This document shows positions 45,092 to 55,840 of a stretch of DNA of 64,000 nucleotides, piece by piece; the stretch's first letter is position 1, and the number at the start of each line of letters is the position of its first letter. Below the pieces are notes generated by a model. That model saw only the letters and a program-made list of their open reading frames with translations. It was not told the DNA's origin and searched no databases. The DNA is from Teratosphaeria epicoccoides (taxonomy: Eukaryota > Ascomycota > Dothideomycetes > Mycosphaerellales > Teratosphaeriaceae). The stretch spans positions 186,001-250,000 of the forward strand of contig JADDMT010000019.1 in NCBI GenBank assembly GCA_021401465.1. Direction: 5' to 3'. A program made the translations under genes and the position numbers.

Positions 45092-45616
45092 ATGGCGAGA
45101 CACAAACAAACCGGCGACGACGGCTCCAAAAGCGAAGCTTCCGAGCGCCGCGCCGTCCAAAAACAAGCCACTACAACAGCCGCCGAGAACAACCCTCTCA
45201 CCACACCGCCCAAACCCAACCAACACGAGCAAATCATCATCAACTTCTGCTCACCCTACAGCGCCATCTCCTTCGAGCATATCAAGCACAAAGTCCCCTT
45301 CAAACCCGAAGACATCGCATCCTTCGTCATTAGTCAGACGGCTCGGCCGGTCGTGCCCTGCGCCGACTGGTTGGAAGCGGAGCTCTCGCGCATCATCGGG
45401 ATGGGCTGGATGCAGCATCGAATGGATGTTGCGGGTGAGGTAGGCAAGCTGGTGGTCGCCGAGAGGGATGCTTGGAAGGGGATGAGGGAGGATGCGGTGA
45501 GGGCTGCGGGTGAGGTTGAGAGGGAGCTGTGGTTGAGGCTGCATAGGGTAAATGTGGCGGTGGCGGGGCTGGAGGTGCCAAAGTCCAGCTGGGACGGTAC
45601 GTGGAATTGGTTCTGA
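45092..45616 (+). CDS. Hypothetical protein, 174 aa
   Basis: The intact frame from ATG 45092 (MARHKQTGDDGSKSEASERR) has a charged, low-complexity N-terminal third and then a denser segment, PNQHEQIIINFCSPYSAISF, with EVERELWLRLHRVNVAVAGL near the C-terminus, ending DGTWNWF. The later part is predicted helical by eye. The frame is open upstream to 45020, but that extension is poorly coding in style. No domain recognised. It lies head-to-tail (convergent) with the cupin gene on the minus strand. Confidence 0.5.
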   Translation: MARHKQTGDDGSKSEASERRAVQKQATTTAAENNPLTTPPKPNQHEQIIINFCSPYSAISFEHIKHKVPFKPEDIASFVISQTARPVVPCADWLEAELSRIIGMGWMQHRMDVAGEVGKLVVAERDAWKGMREDAVRAAGEVERELWLRLHRVNVAVAGLEVPKSSWDGTWNWF

Positions 45617-45717
45617 GGGGGAGATTGCTCGACAGAAAGTGTTTAAGCTGCATTCGCTACGGGACTGCCGAGCATAGACTTTGTAGCATCGATGGTCGAA
45701 CTGCCACGAAATCCGCC

Positions 45718-46524
45718 TCACTTCTTCTTCCGCCCCTCCATGTCCTCACAATAGTACTCCTCATAACTCGCCCTGTACCCTAACACATACTGCCCAAACC
45801 GCACTCCGACCACCACTCCCATCGCCCAAGGACCGGATGCGCAATCCACCTCGGCCCCGGCAACGCGAGACTGACTTCCGCCGCATGAAGCAGCAACAAC
45901 AACTGCGGGAGCGCTGGCGATTTTCCTTGCGTCCAGCAGTCATCGAGATACTGATAGATATTCCGGAAGCTGGCTCTCCAGCGACAACGGACTGAGTTCT
46001 GTACATCTATAAGGAAAGGGTTGGAAAAAGTACAATTGCTCATTTGCGCCGACGGCCTCGGGACCGTTGGAGGGGCTGTAAGCGGAGACGTCTGTGCTGA
46101 CCTCGATGGTGCAGGGCATGGGATACGTGTTGTCGACGCGGAAAGTATGGCGCGCACGAGCGGGGATGTGGAGGGGTTGGGGATCTGAGGCGGAAACGGT
46201 GATGGATTCGCCTTCGAGGGTAAAGATGTAGCGCCTGCTTGGGGTAAATGCAAGAGGACAGTTTTGAGGGTGGTGGTTGCGGGCATACCCTTCTTTGACG
46301 TAGAAGTATTCGTCTTGGTACGAGTGCCAATGGTACGGTGGCGTGGGTAGTTCTGCTTGTTTGGAATCTTCTGCAGCGCTGTGGGTATGTGTGTGGTCTG
46401 GATCTCGAGCACGCTTTTGCCCTGCGGTGGACGGACCCAGCTTGTTGAGCGGATGCCGGAAATTTCGGCGGTGGGCGGTGTTGCTGCGGCTGATGTGGAA
46501 ATGTTGGCTGGAGGTGGTGGACAT
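45718..46524 (-). CDS. Cupin-domain protein, two exons, possible 3' frameshift
   Basis: The start at 46524 reads MSTTSSQHFHISRSNTAHRR. The cupin core appears as WHSYQDEYFYVKEGYARNHH (metal-type His pair and the family's 'H...E.F.V..G') and PLHIPARARHTFRVDNTYPM. A 64-bp intron, 45970-46033 (GTACTT...GCCAG), joins NEQ to FFRNIYQYLDDCWTQGK, which is followed by VSLALPGPRWIAHPVLG. The zero frame then stops at 45780, but the +2 frame reads MGVVVGVRFGQYVLGYRASY and EEYYCEDMEGRKKK, ending at 45718, matching the usual C-terminus of these fungal cupins. The conserved tail is thus out of frame by one position, implying a recent frameshift or a sequencing error. Confidence 0.72.
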
Positions 46525-47392
46525 GGCGGTAGGGTAATTTAGGAAGGATCGTGAAGAGTGAAGCTTGGTGCAAAGGCGAGTGTGTAAATTTTACTAGTTG
46601 ATGTCTTGGGTGACTGCGAGAAGGGTCACACTCTCAGCCGCATCATCAGGATATGCATGTTGCTGAGAGCAGCTTGTGATTAGCCGAGAGTCGATGGCGA
46701 TGACAGGACTTCTTCAGGCTCATCAAGCGACGACATCCGGCCGTCGAGCTGATGTGCGTGCCCAGATGCAAATGCTGATGCCGCATCTGCTCTTTTTCCC
46801 TGCCATTGCTGAATGCAAAGTCACATGCAGGCCCTCGTCCATCTGTCTCTCTGAAAAGCTGATCCAAATGATATCGGAGGGACGCGCAGTTCGTGCGTGA
46901 GCATCGCCTTCCTCGCATCATCTTGTCAGTGTGTCGCTGCGACGAGCTCGCAGTCAGTCAGGCAAGACGCTCATGCCGTGCCACGCACATTGGTCGCTGT
47001 CATCCTTCTCCAAAGCCGGGTCTCAACCCGAGATCTGATGAAAGAGCTTGATCACCACACTGGCGATGAAGGAGGACCATCAAAAATTACGCCGCTGAGG
47101 CCCCCGAAGGAGACTCATGCCTCTACCATGCCGCGCTGTGCAATGCAGATGGTCAAGACAGAAGCAAAGTATTCGTGAGCACCCGCTTCGCAACAAGGTA
47201 AGTATGAAGAAGGAAGGAAAGTGATCTCTAAAGTTCGAGGCTTTTGTAGTTTGAAAGAGGCGCTAGCGCGGCCAGATGAGGTAAGCGAAGCCACGTGACT
47301 GCGCGTCTGTAACGTGATGGGAAGTGAAGGCGGGCATAGGAACTTGTTCGCAGGAATGATGCCTGCACCATCCGTATACTATTCGCATCATC
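46525..47392. other. Intergenic between divergent cupin and APC15 genes
   Basis: Contains the promoters of two divergent genes. Small open frames (for example 93 codons at 46897-47178) have no recognisable feature. Confidence 0.5.
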
Positions 47393-48502
47393 ATGCTCTC
47401 CCTACCCCTCATACCGCCTCAAGAAGATCCATCACTCTTCCTCCGCACTAGCTTCCGCCCACGCCCCGATTCTCCACCGCCCTCCACCACCACCCAGCAC
47501 TCCCAGCAACATCGCCAAGCGCAGCAACGACGTGATGAAGACCGCAGAGCCCATAATGCCCGATCTCCACTGGCGCTACTGGCCGCTGATGAAGCAGCAA
47601 TTGCTCAACGGAAAGCCGCGATCCGGGACTTTGGTGCATACTGGATCCGACCACCGGGCATCAGCAAGACGTTGCAGGCAATGAATGAAGAAGAGGCAGA
47701 GAGACTGGAGCAGGAAGAGCAGGCGAGGCAGGAGCAGGGTCTGCTTGATATGCAGGCGCAGCAACGTCTTGCGGAAGCGCATGCAGAAGGCCAGGAAGCA
47801 GCTGCAGAGGCTGACGAGGCGGGAGAACGAGATTTAGACGAAGAGATTCCCGAAGCCGAGGAAGCAGCAGAAGGCGAGGTCACGGAACAATTGAGCTTTA
47901 ACGAGGAGAGCATGGTAGAGCCAGACTCGCAGTTCGTAAGGCAGGAAGAAGGGGAGGAGGTGGATGAAGATGAGCAGGAAGCATTGGAGATGGAAGAGGC
48001 AGAACTGACTGGCGCTGCACGCGATGAAGAAGATCTAGGCATGGATCGGGACTTAGACCAAGATCTGGACCTGGACCAGAGTGTACCAGAGGCGGGCAGC
48101 TACCAACACACCGACACTGAGATCGAAGACAGCTCCTCAGACGAAGAGAGTATGCTGCAAGACTCCTTCGCCCAGCAGAGTGCCCTTCGCTCGACTCTGA
48201 GATCCCGCGGCTCTTCCACGCGGAGATCTAGAGGCCGACGGAATGGCGACAGTTCTGTTTTCGGCCACTCGACGGATGCACATCCGCTGCAGCCACAGCC
48301 GCAAGGTATAAGCAGTCTGCAGGAGCGAATGAGAGCGCAAGTGGGTGCTGCGGATGCGCATGCACTGCCCAGGAGTCCCGGAAGTCTGCATCTGTCGAGC
48401 TCAATCCTGGAAAGCAGTTTTGTCGGAAGCAGTCCTGTGTTGCAGAGAGGGCAGACTGGACGTGGCCGAGGTGCTGCGCAGAGGAGAGCGAGGATGAGCT
48501 GA
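47393..48502 (+). CDS. APC15: Anaphase-promoting complex subunit 15 (Apc15/Mnd2-like), 369 aa
   Basis: Single exon from ATG 47393 (MLSLPLIPPQEDPSLFLR). The diagnostic block is AAIRDFGAYWIRPPGISKTL at about residues 75-95, which corresponds to the Apc15 signature of fungal homologues. After it, the protein is strongly acidic with long Glu/Asp/Gln runs, coiled-coil-like (EEEAERLEQEEQARQEQ), then Ser/Arg-rich, and ends GRGRGAAQRRARMS. Apc15 (Mnd2 in yeast) belongs to the APC/C ubiquitin ligase and helps turn over the mitotic checkpoint complex. The long disordered tail is typical of fungal orthologues. Confidence 0.82.
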   Translation: MLSLPLIPPQEDPSLFLRTSFRPRPDSPPPSTTTQHSQQHRQAQQRRDEDRRAHNARSPLALLAADEAAIAQRKAAIRDFGAYWIRPPGISKTLQAMNEEEAERLEQEEQARQEQGLLDMQAQQRLAEAHAEGQEAAAEADEAGERDLDEEIPEAEEAAEGEVTEQLSFNEESMVEPDSQFVRQEEGEEVDEDEQEALEMEEAELTGAARDEEDLGMDRDLDQDLDLDQSVPEAGSYQHTDTEIEDSSSDEESMLQDSFAQQSALRSTLRSRGSSTRRSRGRRNGDSSVFGHSTDAHPLQPQPQGISSLQERMRAQVGAADAHALPRSPGSLHLSSSILESSFVGSSPVLQRGQTGRGRGAAQRRARMS

Positions 48503-48902
48503 GATATAAGTATGACAAAGGCTGTTATCGAGTGGAGTGCCTGACTAAAGGTATTTCGGAGCATGAGATTCGCCTTTGTGTGCCCTAATAGGAAGCATGT
48601 GTTGATGCGCAGGATCTTCGTAGCTGTAATACAGCTGTGCATGCCACGGCACCGTTTGACAGCTGCCACCGGAACGAGACCCCCTTCTGGGCAGCTGAGA
48701 AGTGTCCTCTCGGCCAAGAGATGCTGGTCGACAATGTTTCACTGCATGACCTCATCCTGCTGACCTGCAGGTCAACATTTCGCCCAACTCGCCTTTCTCG
48801 ACTACACATATTGCCAAAATCAATTCGCATTGCCTCCGGTCACCCTATCCTTCGCCTCACGCACCGAGATCGCCACAACTCCGACCGCGAAAACGAACCA
48901 TC

Positions 48903-49550
48903 ATGTCCCCCCTCCTACCCCTCCCGCGCGTCTCCCTCTTCCCCCCCCCCCCCCAACAACTCCTCCACGACCACTACCGCACAACAGTAACCCGCGTCCT
49001 AACCACCGACGCCACCTACACGAACCACGCTTCCGACCTCCCCACCATCCAGGGCTCCACAGCCTCTGCCTCAGACACCACAAGTGGAACCGGAGACACG
49101 ATCGATGGCATCTTCTTCTCCGTCCTCCCAGCCGCCGGTCGCCTCTCGCTCGATCTCCTGCGCACGCTGAGCGAGGAAATGGTACGTCTCCACTTCCCGG
49201 CAGATGCGCGCGAAACCGCCGCGTTGATCACAATGGGATATTTCAAGGCCGAATATGCCTGCTACGCGCATGCGCAGATTGCGGCGACGTATGAGCTGCT
49301 GAGTCAGGAGCAGATTGAGGCGTTGAGAATGGGCATGCAAGCTGAGGGGTTGAATGAAGGGTGTCAAGTAGCGCTTGAGGTCACGAAGTATTTACTCGAA
49401 AATAGAGGGCCTTTGGGGAAGGGGCTGTGGGAGATGGTTGTGGGGGCGTTCGGGGGCGAGGGAGCGGTGCTGTTGGTGAATTATGTCGCGTTGTATGCGT
49501 GGACGAGTCTGGCGAGTAATGTTGTCGGGGCGGGTGTGCCTGCGAGGTAG
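48903..49550 (+). CDS. AhpD/carboxymuconolactone decarboxylase-like protein, 215 aa
   Basis: The frame starts MSPLLPLPRVSLFPPPP and passes through a run of 14 C residues (48941-48954) that codes for prolines. The folded part contains ETAALITMGYFKAEYACYAH and EQIEALRMGMQAEGLNEGC, followed by LLENRGPLGKGLW, resembling the all-helical AhpD/CMD-like fold of fungal proteins; the paired catalytic cysteines of AhpD (CxxC) are not seen. Ends VVGAGVPAR. The upstream start is the only good one. Catalytic function unproven. The C run is at risk of length error or slippage, but the frame as given is open. Confidence 0.6.
   Translation: MSPLLPLPRVSLFPPPPQQLLHDHYRTTVTRVLTTDATYTNHASDLPTIQGSTASASDTTSGTGDTIDGIFFSVLPAAGRLSLDLLRTLSEEMVRLHFPADARETAALITMGYFKAEYACYAHAQIAATYELLSQEQIEALRMGMQAEGLNEGCQVALEVTKYLLENRGPLGKGLWEMVVGAFGGEGAVLLVNYVALYAWTSLASNVVGAGVPAR
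48941..48954 (+). repeat. C14 homopolymer inside a coding region
   Basis: Fourteen consecutive C within the 5' coding part of the AhpD-like gene. Any one- or two-base change in length would shift that gene's frame. Confidence 0.9.
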
Positions 49551-50868
49551 CTGTGCGACTTGGCGGTTGGCTAGCAAGGGCAAAGCTGCAAAGTGGATGG
49601 TGATGTGTGTTGGAGGCAGACGACGGCAGAGGAGGTTGTGAGTGCCGCGAGCACGTTTCTTGCCTGCGCAGCGCGTAGGAAACAAGTTATTGACGACGGA
49701 GTCATGCTGTCAGGATCTGAGTCACGCAATTATTTCCATTGACTCTGCCATTGAGTAGGGTAGTGAAGCTATGGCAGAGACGATGTGGACGTTTGATGGC
49801 AAAGTTGCATTGCAGGATACCGCTATCAGCATCGCCAGGGACGAGTCTTAGAAAGCTTTCGAGTCGGGACATTCCTTGTTTGGTATTTCGCGCCTGATAC
49901 AAGTTTTGATCACCTGTTATAAGCTCGTTGTAAGATTGATGGGAGATCAAAGTCACGCGTGGACTGACGACGAGCGCCCGAACAGCTGAGAGACGGCTTT
50001 CAGCCAGGTTCAGATGATCCCGAGTAAGGTATCGTGGCCGTGCAATTCAGCTCTTCCAAGCTTAAGACTGACGAGCACAAAATCTTTAAGCTCAATCGAT
50101 GCAAAAGCTCTTGAAACATTTCTGTCAAGCACCACCGACAGCTAGGACGCCTGCAAAGTACGGCTGAAGTGGTCTCGGGCATAACATTGTGCATGAGCTT
50201 TCAGAGACACAAGCTAGCGAAGTTGCCGTCGCTTCTCCGGATCGGTATTTTTCACTTCATGTAGATATATGACTCGCCATGACTGTGGATCAGGAACGTG
50301 ATAGCTTAGGTCTCGGCATACCTCATGTCTTCTGCGCGATAGGAACTCGATTCGATGCGTTCTTTCAGCCGGACGTTGAAGTGCAGGAGAGACCTCTTCA
50401 GCAAGCCAGCGGTACCGCCCCAGATCCTGCACGCATCTCCAATGTCTTAATCGTGAACTACGAAATGCTTTTTAACCAGCTCGAAAAAGCTGAATGCTGG
50501 GTGCATGTTGCGGAGCACGCACGTTAGAGGGCCATCGCGGAGGCGTGGAAAACCGGGCAACCGGCAGTCCGCCTCTCCTCGCAAAGTAACGACAGCCGTG
50601 ACGGCAGAAGTTCCAAAGATTGACGTGATGTTAATGAACGCCGAGATGCCCGTGAAGAACGCACCAGACGTATCCACGCGCTCGAGTACGACAACCAGAT
50701 GAGTCGGCATTTGCCTGTCCTGACATTGACGGAGCATGTCACGAAGACATAGCGGGATATGGCTTTCCAGGCGGGGCCCGAGAGTGTACTGACTAGACCG
50801 TTCATCATGGACCGCTCGGTGGAGAGGACCAAGGAAGTAGTGGGTAGGCACCCGTTCCGGAAACGTTT
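49551..50868. other. Intergenic, no supportable gene
   Basis: Downstream of the AhpD-like and arylsulfotransferase genes, which converge here. A minus-strand frame at 50447-51016 has hydrophobic stretches (TGISAFINITSIFGTSAV) but overlaps the arylsulfotransferase end and was not recognised. Possibly a decayed gene. Confidence 0.45.
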
Positions 50869-53121
50869 TCAAGACCGCCATCTCAGCAGACCTGAACCAC
50901 GGACCCCAACCTTGCGTCCACCCACCAACAAGCCCATTACAAAAGCCAGGAGTAACAACAGAAACTCGCTGTACCAGACTCTGATGTTCCCCACGTCCCA
51001 TGGCGTTACCTGACAAGATGCTCTCGGGTCATCGGGCGGAGCAATCACCTGCAGCGTGCAGTGGTACTCGCCGCAAGTATCCTTCATATCAGCGGGTGGT
51101 ATCACAACCTCGGCCACGTCGCTACGGCCGAGAACACTGCCGTTCGCAGCAACCGCTTCGACGTATCCGCGCGAGAAGATAGTGGAGGCAACAGTGGTGT
51201 GTGTCTCGAAACCTCTCCGAGCGATGGAAGCGAGGAGTCTACCTTCACTAGCCCAGAGATCATGCTGTTGTGACGTCTGACTGTTCGAGGCGACGTTGCT
51301 AGGCTCCCCGACAGAGTATACTCTCCAAGTGTCGATGTTAGTAGCGCCATTCCAGCTCATATACGCCTGCGATGATTCGCTCTCTGGATGGCGATAAAAG
51401 TACACATCCGGTCTACTACTAGCAAGGCCTGGTAGCCCTTCCCAGCCTTCCACTTTCATCACTTTGTACGACCGAGTGACGGTATCGGCGAATTCCATGT
51501 GGAGAACGGTCTCCCAGACCTGATCGTCCTCGTTGAAGGCAAACTCGGATATCTCGGCGACCTGTCCCCAGCTGATGAGCACATTGTGCTTTCTTTGTTT
51601 GATGCTAGAGGATTTAGAAAGCGTCATGGGTAGGGTTTGAAGGGAACCCATATTTTGTGACGTCTTATCGTTGCCGGGTCGGAACCATTCGTCCACCAAC
51701 TCAACCGTGTAAGTCAAGAGACTGAGACGTAGCTGCATGCCTGATGATGCGGAACGGGTGGAGTATACGCCGTTGTAGGCGTTGTTGAAGAGAGTGATGA
51801 CTGTGATCTCGCCAGCCTCATGCACAATCCTGGCATTGTGCTGAGACGAGAAGTTTGTGTGAGACGGCAGGATGAAAGTGCACTTTGAGAGCGCGTTAAT
51901 GTTGATAGTATTGCCGCAAAGGCGCCAGATTACTTTGCCATCCTGGCCGGAGATCCGATAGATGGTATCAGTATGGCGGGCGGAAAGGAGGTAGTCGCCA
52001 TTGGAAAACACATCGACCGAGTTGAGATGGCTGTCAAGCTCTCGCTCTGTCAGATATATCACGCCGCAAAGCCTCAGACCAATCGACAGGAGACACGGAA
52101 TGGGACTCACAAGAAGTCAAAGCCATATCCGTAGGAATCACCAGCTCCGAGATCAGTCGAAGGCTTGATCGTGCTTTCCTCGATACCGATATGCTCACTT
52201 GCGCGCCACTCGAACAAAACTTGATTGTTATCCTCGAGATCTATTCTCTGAAAGACCGAATCAAGTAGCCATCCCAGCCCGTGCTTTAGACCCATCGCTC
52301 CCAAGTCTGCCTGGATCGGCTCAAGGTGCAACACAATCGCCTCCTTTCCATTGTTGAACAAGCGAAAGTCATGGTAATCTAGCGCCGTGTTCAATCTTGT
52401 TGCGCCAGAGCTGCGAAGAGGAGGCTTTGGAAGACTGATCGTGCGGATAATGCTGTAGGATTGATCAAGTAGCAGGACCTGTCCTCTTCCTCGACCATCT
52501 TTGCTTTGGCCGCAGAAAACGCTTAGGATCCTTGTGCCGTTTGAAAAGCTGTGGAATTGCAGCCCGAAGTATCCAAGCTCTGGATAGACACTGGAGTGGC
52601 CGGACCAGATCAGCGTCTACAAGCCGGGATGGCGATCGATGTCAGCGATTTGCGTCCATCTTCCACGGAGATCAGGATCTTGCGGGTGTCGAATCTTCTG
52701 GTCGAATCAAAGATGAAACAAGCGCAGTTCAGATGCGATATTCCAATGGAATGTGCATGTGAAGTTGACACGATGGACTGATCGAAGCTTCAATAACGGG
52801 GTGGGATTCACTTACACCCGTGCTGTCGTAGATATACGGAGCGTTTTGAGCCACATCGCTGCGCCAAATAGATAGAAAGAGTAGTCCAGGAGATTCCCGA
52901 TCTGGCTGGCGGACACGGACATCAAGCATCGGGGCCAAGATGTCAGGACGCTGTGAGACACTCCAGCATCAGATCGATAGCAGTCATCAGCGGATGATGG
53001 ATGCACCACATACCGATATGTAAGACTGAGCCAGAGGTCGCTTTTCTTTCGCAGAAGTCAGGCCGCAGAGCAGCATCAAACTTGTCGCAAGTGTCCAGCG
53101 CCGACGTGTCGATTTCTCCAT
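50869..53121 (-). CDS. Arylsulfotransferase-family protein with signal peptide and C-terminal anchor, 636 aa
   Basis: Four exons join in frame: 53121-53014, 52950-52816, 52616-52111 and 52030-50869 (108+135+506+1162 nt). Introns are 63, 199 and 80 bp, each GT-AG. The start reads MEKSTRRRWTLATSLMLLCG, a signal peptide. Across the splices come SYISRPDILAPMLDVRVRQP, then YDSTGTLIWSGHSSVYPELG, then DFFHLNSVDVFSNGDYLLSA with RHTDTIYRISGQDGKVIWRL. Repeated beta-propeller-type 'GKVIWRL' blocks define the fungal arylsulfotransferase (ASST) family. The C-terminus has FLLLLLAFVMGLLVGG, a membrane anchor. Likely at the cell surface or in the secretory path. Natural substrates of fungal members are unknown. 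Confidence 0.88.
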
Positions 53122-53550
53122 GCTCCTCCTTTGATCGTAGTTGCCTTTGGCTGCTGAGCATTACGAGATTTAGTATCAATGAATGTTGCGTAACCGCAAT
53201 TTAATATGTATTCCACCATCCTTGCATAATACATTTGTGAACGCTATGAGGGTCGTGATAAAACTCGGGACCCCAGTGCTAATTTTCCGATCTGATTCAA
53301 AACACGGTGTCGGAGGCTTGGTACAAGTCGTCACCCACCAATGGGTGCTCGCGAGTTTGCAAGGGTAGAGAAACGCCAAGCTGCGTGATCTTGAGGCCTA
53401 GCATAGGCTCTCAAGTATATTAGACAAGGCGTGTCCATGCCGTTCCAGAGACGCATCCTGCCCTTTAACATCGCAACCGTTAGAATTACGAACCGTCACA
53501 GTACCAAACTCGCTACCAAGCAAGCCATCGATCCGCTCAGAGACACAGCT

Positions 53551-53907
53551 ATGCCTTCCGTCTTCACCAAGGCCATCCTGCTCGCCTTTGCTGCTGCCCA
53601 CGTTGCGGCTGCGCCAGTGGGCAACTCACCGCAGTTGGACGTCAAGGTTGATGCTCCTGTGTCGGATGTTGTCAAACGCACACCCAACTTCGATGGCGCA
53701 GAAGGCGGTAAGTAGCGCCTGCGCTTCATTCAGCGCTGCTGCTTGAGGAATTTCTCTTACACCGTCTTAGCTCCAGTCTCGGTGAAGCGCGAGGCGGAAG
53801 CGGTTCCGAAGAAGGGTACGGACTACATTTACACACAATGTAAGCAGCATCCATGGCTTGCACTCAAAGAGGAGCAGGCCAAGCTGTTGCAGGAGTCAAT
53901 TTGCTGA
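53551..53907 (+). CDS. Small secreted peptide precursor with Kex2 and Ste13-like sites
   Basis: ATG 53551 starts MPSVFTKAILLAFAAAHVAA, a clear signal peptide ending near APVG. Exon 1 ends at 53707; intron 53708-53770 is GTAAGT...TTAG; exon 2 is 53771-53907. After the leader come two dibasic sites, DVVKR then TPNFDGAEGGAPVSVKR, the second followed directly by EAEAVPKKGTDYIYTQ. KR plus EAEA is the processing signal used in yeast alpha-factor precursors (Kex2 then Ste13 dipeptidyl aminopeptidase). As a read-through, exon 2 ends at TGA 53905-53907 (97 aa). A second intron (GTAAGC at 53841 to CTCCAG at 53919, branch CTGAC) would instead create a TAG across the splice, ending after IYTQ. The function is not known; it is not a recognised pheromone. 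Confidence 0.7.
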
Positions 53908-55050
53908 CACCACTCCAGAGACGCTTTCGCACAGAGCAAAATGAGAGAGGCTTGGTGATTGCGCAGGCAATGCTCTCGGAATCACAACCTAGCTTCAAGG
54001 GAAGGCGCTTGGGAGTCGTGAACGACTTTGTTGAGTTTGATTCTTGTGCCGCAGATCGTGGAGCATGGAATGATTGGGGTGTGGCTTGTCTGCCAACGGC
54101 GAGTATCGCTCGTTGATCGCGTTGGACGGGGCATAGTGATCGGTTGGTGACTGCTCCATATGTTACTTCACTTTTGAAGCATTCTGTGCCTCTGAGAATT
54201 TTCGTACAATCGATTTGTATCGGTACAGTGACAGGTTTAGGTCACCGACAAGCAGGTTCCACAGTTGCTGCACACGAGATACTCTCCATCGCTCTCGACA
54301 ACGCTCAAGTGAATGACATGCAGTAACTCTTGGCGAGCTCTCTCATCGGGGACCATCGTATTGTTCGGGCAAGTTGGAGAGGGTTTACGGCCACCGATCC
54401 GTTGGTCTTTTGCCGCTGTAGCTGCAATATCCTAGGTCTACAAGCACCGGTTTCACCAAGATTGATAGCTGGGACCAGTCGGCGCAGACATACCAAGCGG
54501 CACGGTCAAACGACAAGATCATCGTTCGAGTAATTGCATTTGAATGATCATCGATGCAACATCGACAGCTGCTTGGTCGTCCCCGCACATAGCCCCGGAT
54601 GCGATAATTGCGAAGATAAGCGTGAGCCTTGTATCGATTGTCCTGTTCGGATGCCGCATAAGCTCAAGTGCTTGCAGGAGGTAGTTTCAGATGAGGTAGA
54701 AATCAAGGTTCAGGCACGTCGGGGACGACTCGTATGCTCTGCTTATGCAACAAGCCTGTAATATAGTTGGGTGCTGAGCCACTGTGATAAACGTCATAAC
54801 TCCGGTACCAAGCTCGGGGTGTTCTGAAGCCAGAAAACATAGTGTTACCTGGTTGCAGGATGGTAAGAGCCACTGAAGGCAGGTTTGTATGTCGATTTGT
54901 ATGTCGAGAAAAGCACTACGTTCAGTGCTGAAACATGCCGGCGACCTTGATCTGACCATATAGGGCATCGAGTTCAGGTTCTAGTGAATCGAAGGCGTCT
55001 GCGCGAACTCGATCAGTCTCCCTTCGGAGGAGACGAGCCTGCAAGACCCA
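53908..55050. other. No supportable gene
   Basis: Downstream of the secreted-peptide gene. Several short frames on both strands, none recognisable. The part just after 53920 would be 3' UTR if the second intron is used. Confidence 0.5.
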
Positions 55051-55539
55051 TCACAAACACTCCAGTACCAATCCCACCACCTCCTCAAACCTCTGCCTGT
55101 CGATTGCAGCTCCACTCATGCCATTCTCCAACTGCAGCCCCAGACCAAGCACCAGCAATCGCTCCTCGCCTGGCCTCTTGGTCAATATCGCGCTCCCGAT
55201 GATCGTAGCCAAAGTCTGTCCAGCTACATCCTCACCTTCCCTCGTACCTCCTAGGACACTTGTAGCCGTCAGGTCAGCTCTCGGGAGTAATGCATTTTCC
55301 TCGTTCGCTAACATGACATGGCCAGAGTCCGTTGGTGATGTGGCAAGTGAGACGTGAACCCAATGTGAAAGGTTGCGGCCGGACTGAGAAACGGTGAGAA
55401 TCAGTTTGTCTGTGAACGAGAGCAGAGTGCAGGATGTTGGATTGTTGTCCACGGTCCCAGCTGCTGATTTCGAGGCTGCGGGAAAGGGTGCGGAAGAAAT
55501 GGTGTATGGTTTTGTTTGAGCGTCCATCACAGTAGCCAT
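55051..55539 (-). CDS. POC3-like: Proteasome assembly chaperone 3 (PAC3/Poc3-like), 162 aa
   Basis: ATG 55539 (MATVMDAQTKPYTISSAPFP) precedes FTDKLILTVSQSGRNLSHWV, then LLPRADLTATSVLGG and ATIIGSAILTKRPGEERLLV, ending QRFEEVVGLVLECL. Order and length (about 160) agree with PSMG3/Poc3. An ATG four codons further in (MDAQ) is an alternative. An upstream in-frame extension to 55740 looks non-coding. PAC3 pairs with PAC4 to help build the proteasome alpha ring. The gene is divergent from ECM16 on the right, with a minisatellite between them. Confidence 0.75.
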   Translation of the reverse strand: MATVMDAQTKPYTISSAPFPAASKSAAGTVDNNPTSCTLLSFTDKLILTVSQSGRNLSHWVHVSLATSPTDSGHVMLANEENALLPRADLTATSVLGGTREGEDVAGQTLATIIGSAILTKRPGEERLLVLGLGLQLENGMSGAAIDRQRFEEVVGLVLECL

Positions 55540-55764
55540 CGCTGATAACTGTGAGCTCAGTGGGTCCAGCTTTTTTGCCTCAATATTGCTATGGCGGCAG
55601 ATGTTGGACCGTGGTCTCGTACACAGACATATGTTGGATGGCGCAGATGGTTTGTGCCCGGCGATGTCTTCGCCATTTGGAGCAGGAGTAGCGCCGGTCT
55701 TTAGCGGCCTTACGCTGCAGAGGCTCGGCCCGGCAAGCATTAGATCGAGCCGAAATTTTGGACT

Positions 55765-55840
55765 CCAATATCAATAACCACCAATATCAATAACCACCAA
55801 TATCAATAACCACTAATATCAATAACCACCAATATCAACA
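55765..55840. repeat. 16-bp minisatellite in a divergent promoter
   Basis: About 4.7 copies of CCAATATCAATAACCA with few changes (one unit has CTAATATC). It sits between the start of PAC3 (55539, minus) and ECM16 (55865, plus), ending about 25 bp before the ECM16 ATG, so it is in the promoter or 5' leader. Each unit contains CCAAT, the core recognised by the fungal CCAAT-binding (Hap) complex. Confidence 0.9.

Noticed and set aside
46646..47178. Small frames of 74-93 codons
   Set aside because: No domain and located in a divergent promoter region.
50447..51016. 189-codon minus frame with hydrophobic segments
   Set aside because: Half of it overlaps the arylsulfotransferase in another frame; no family recognised, so not called a gene.
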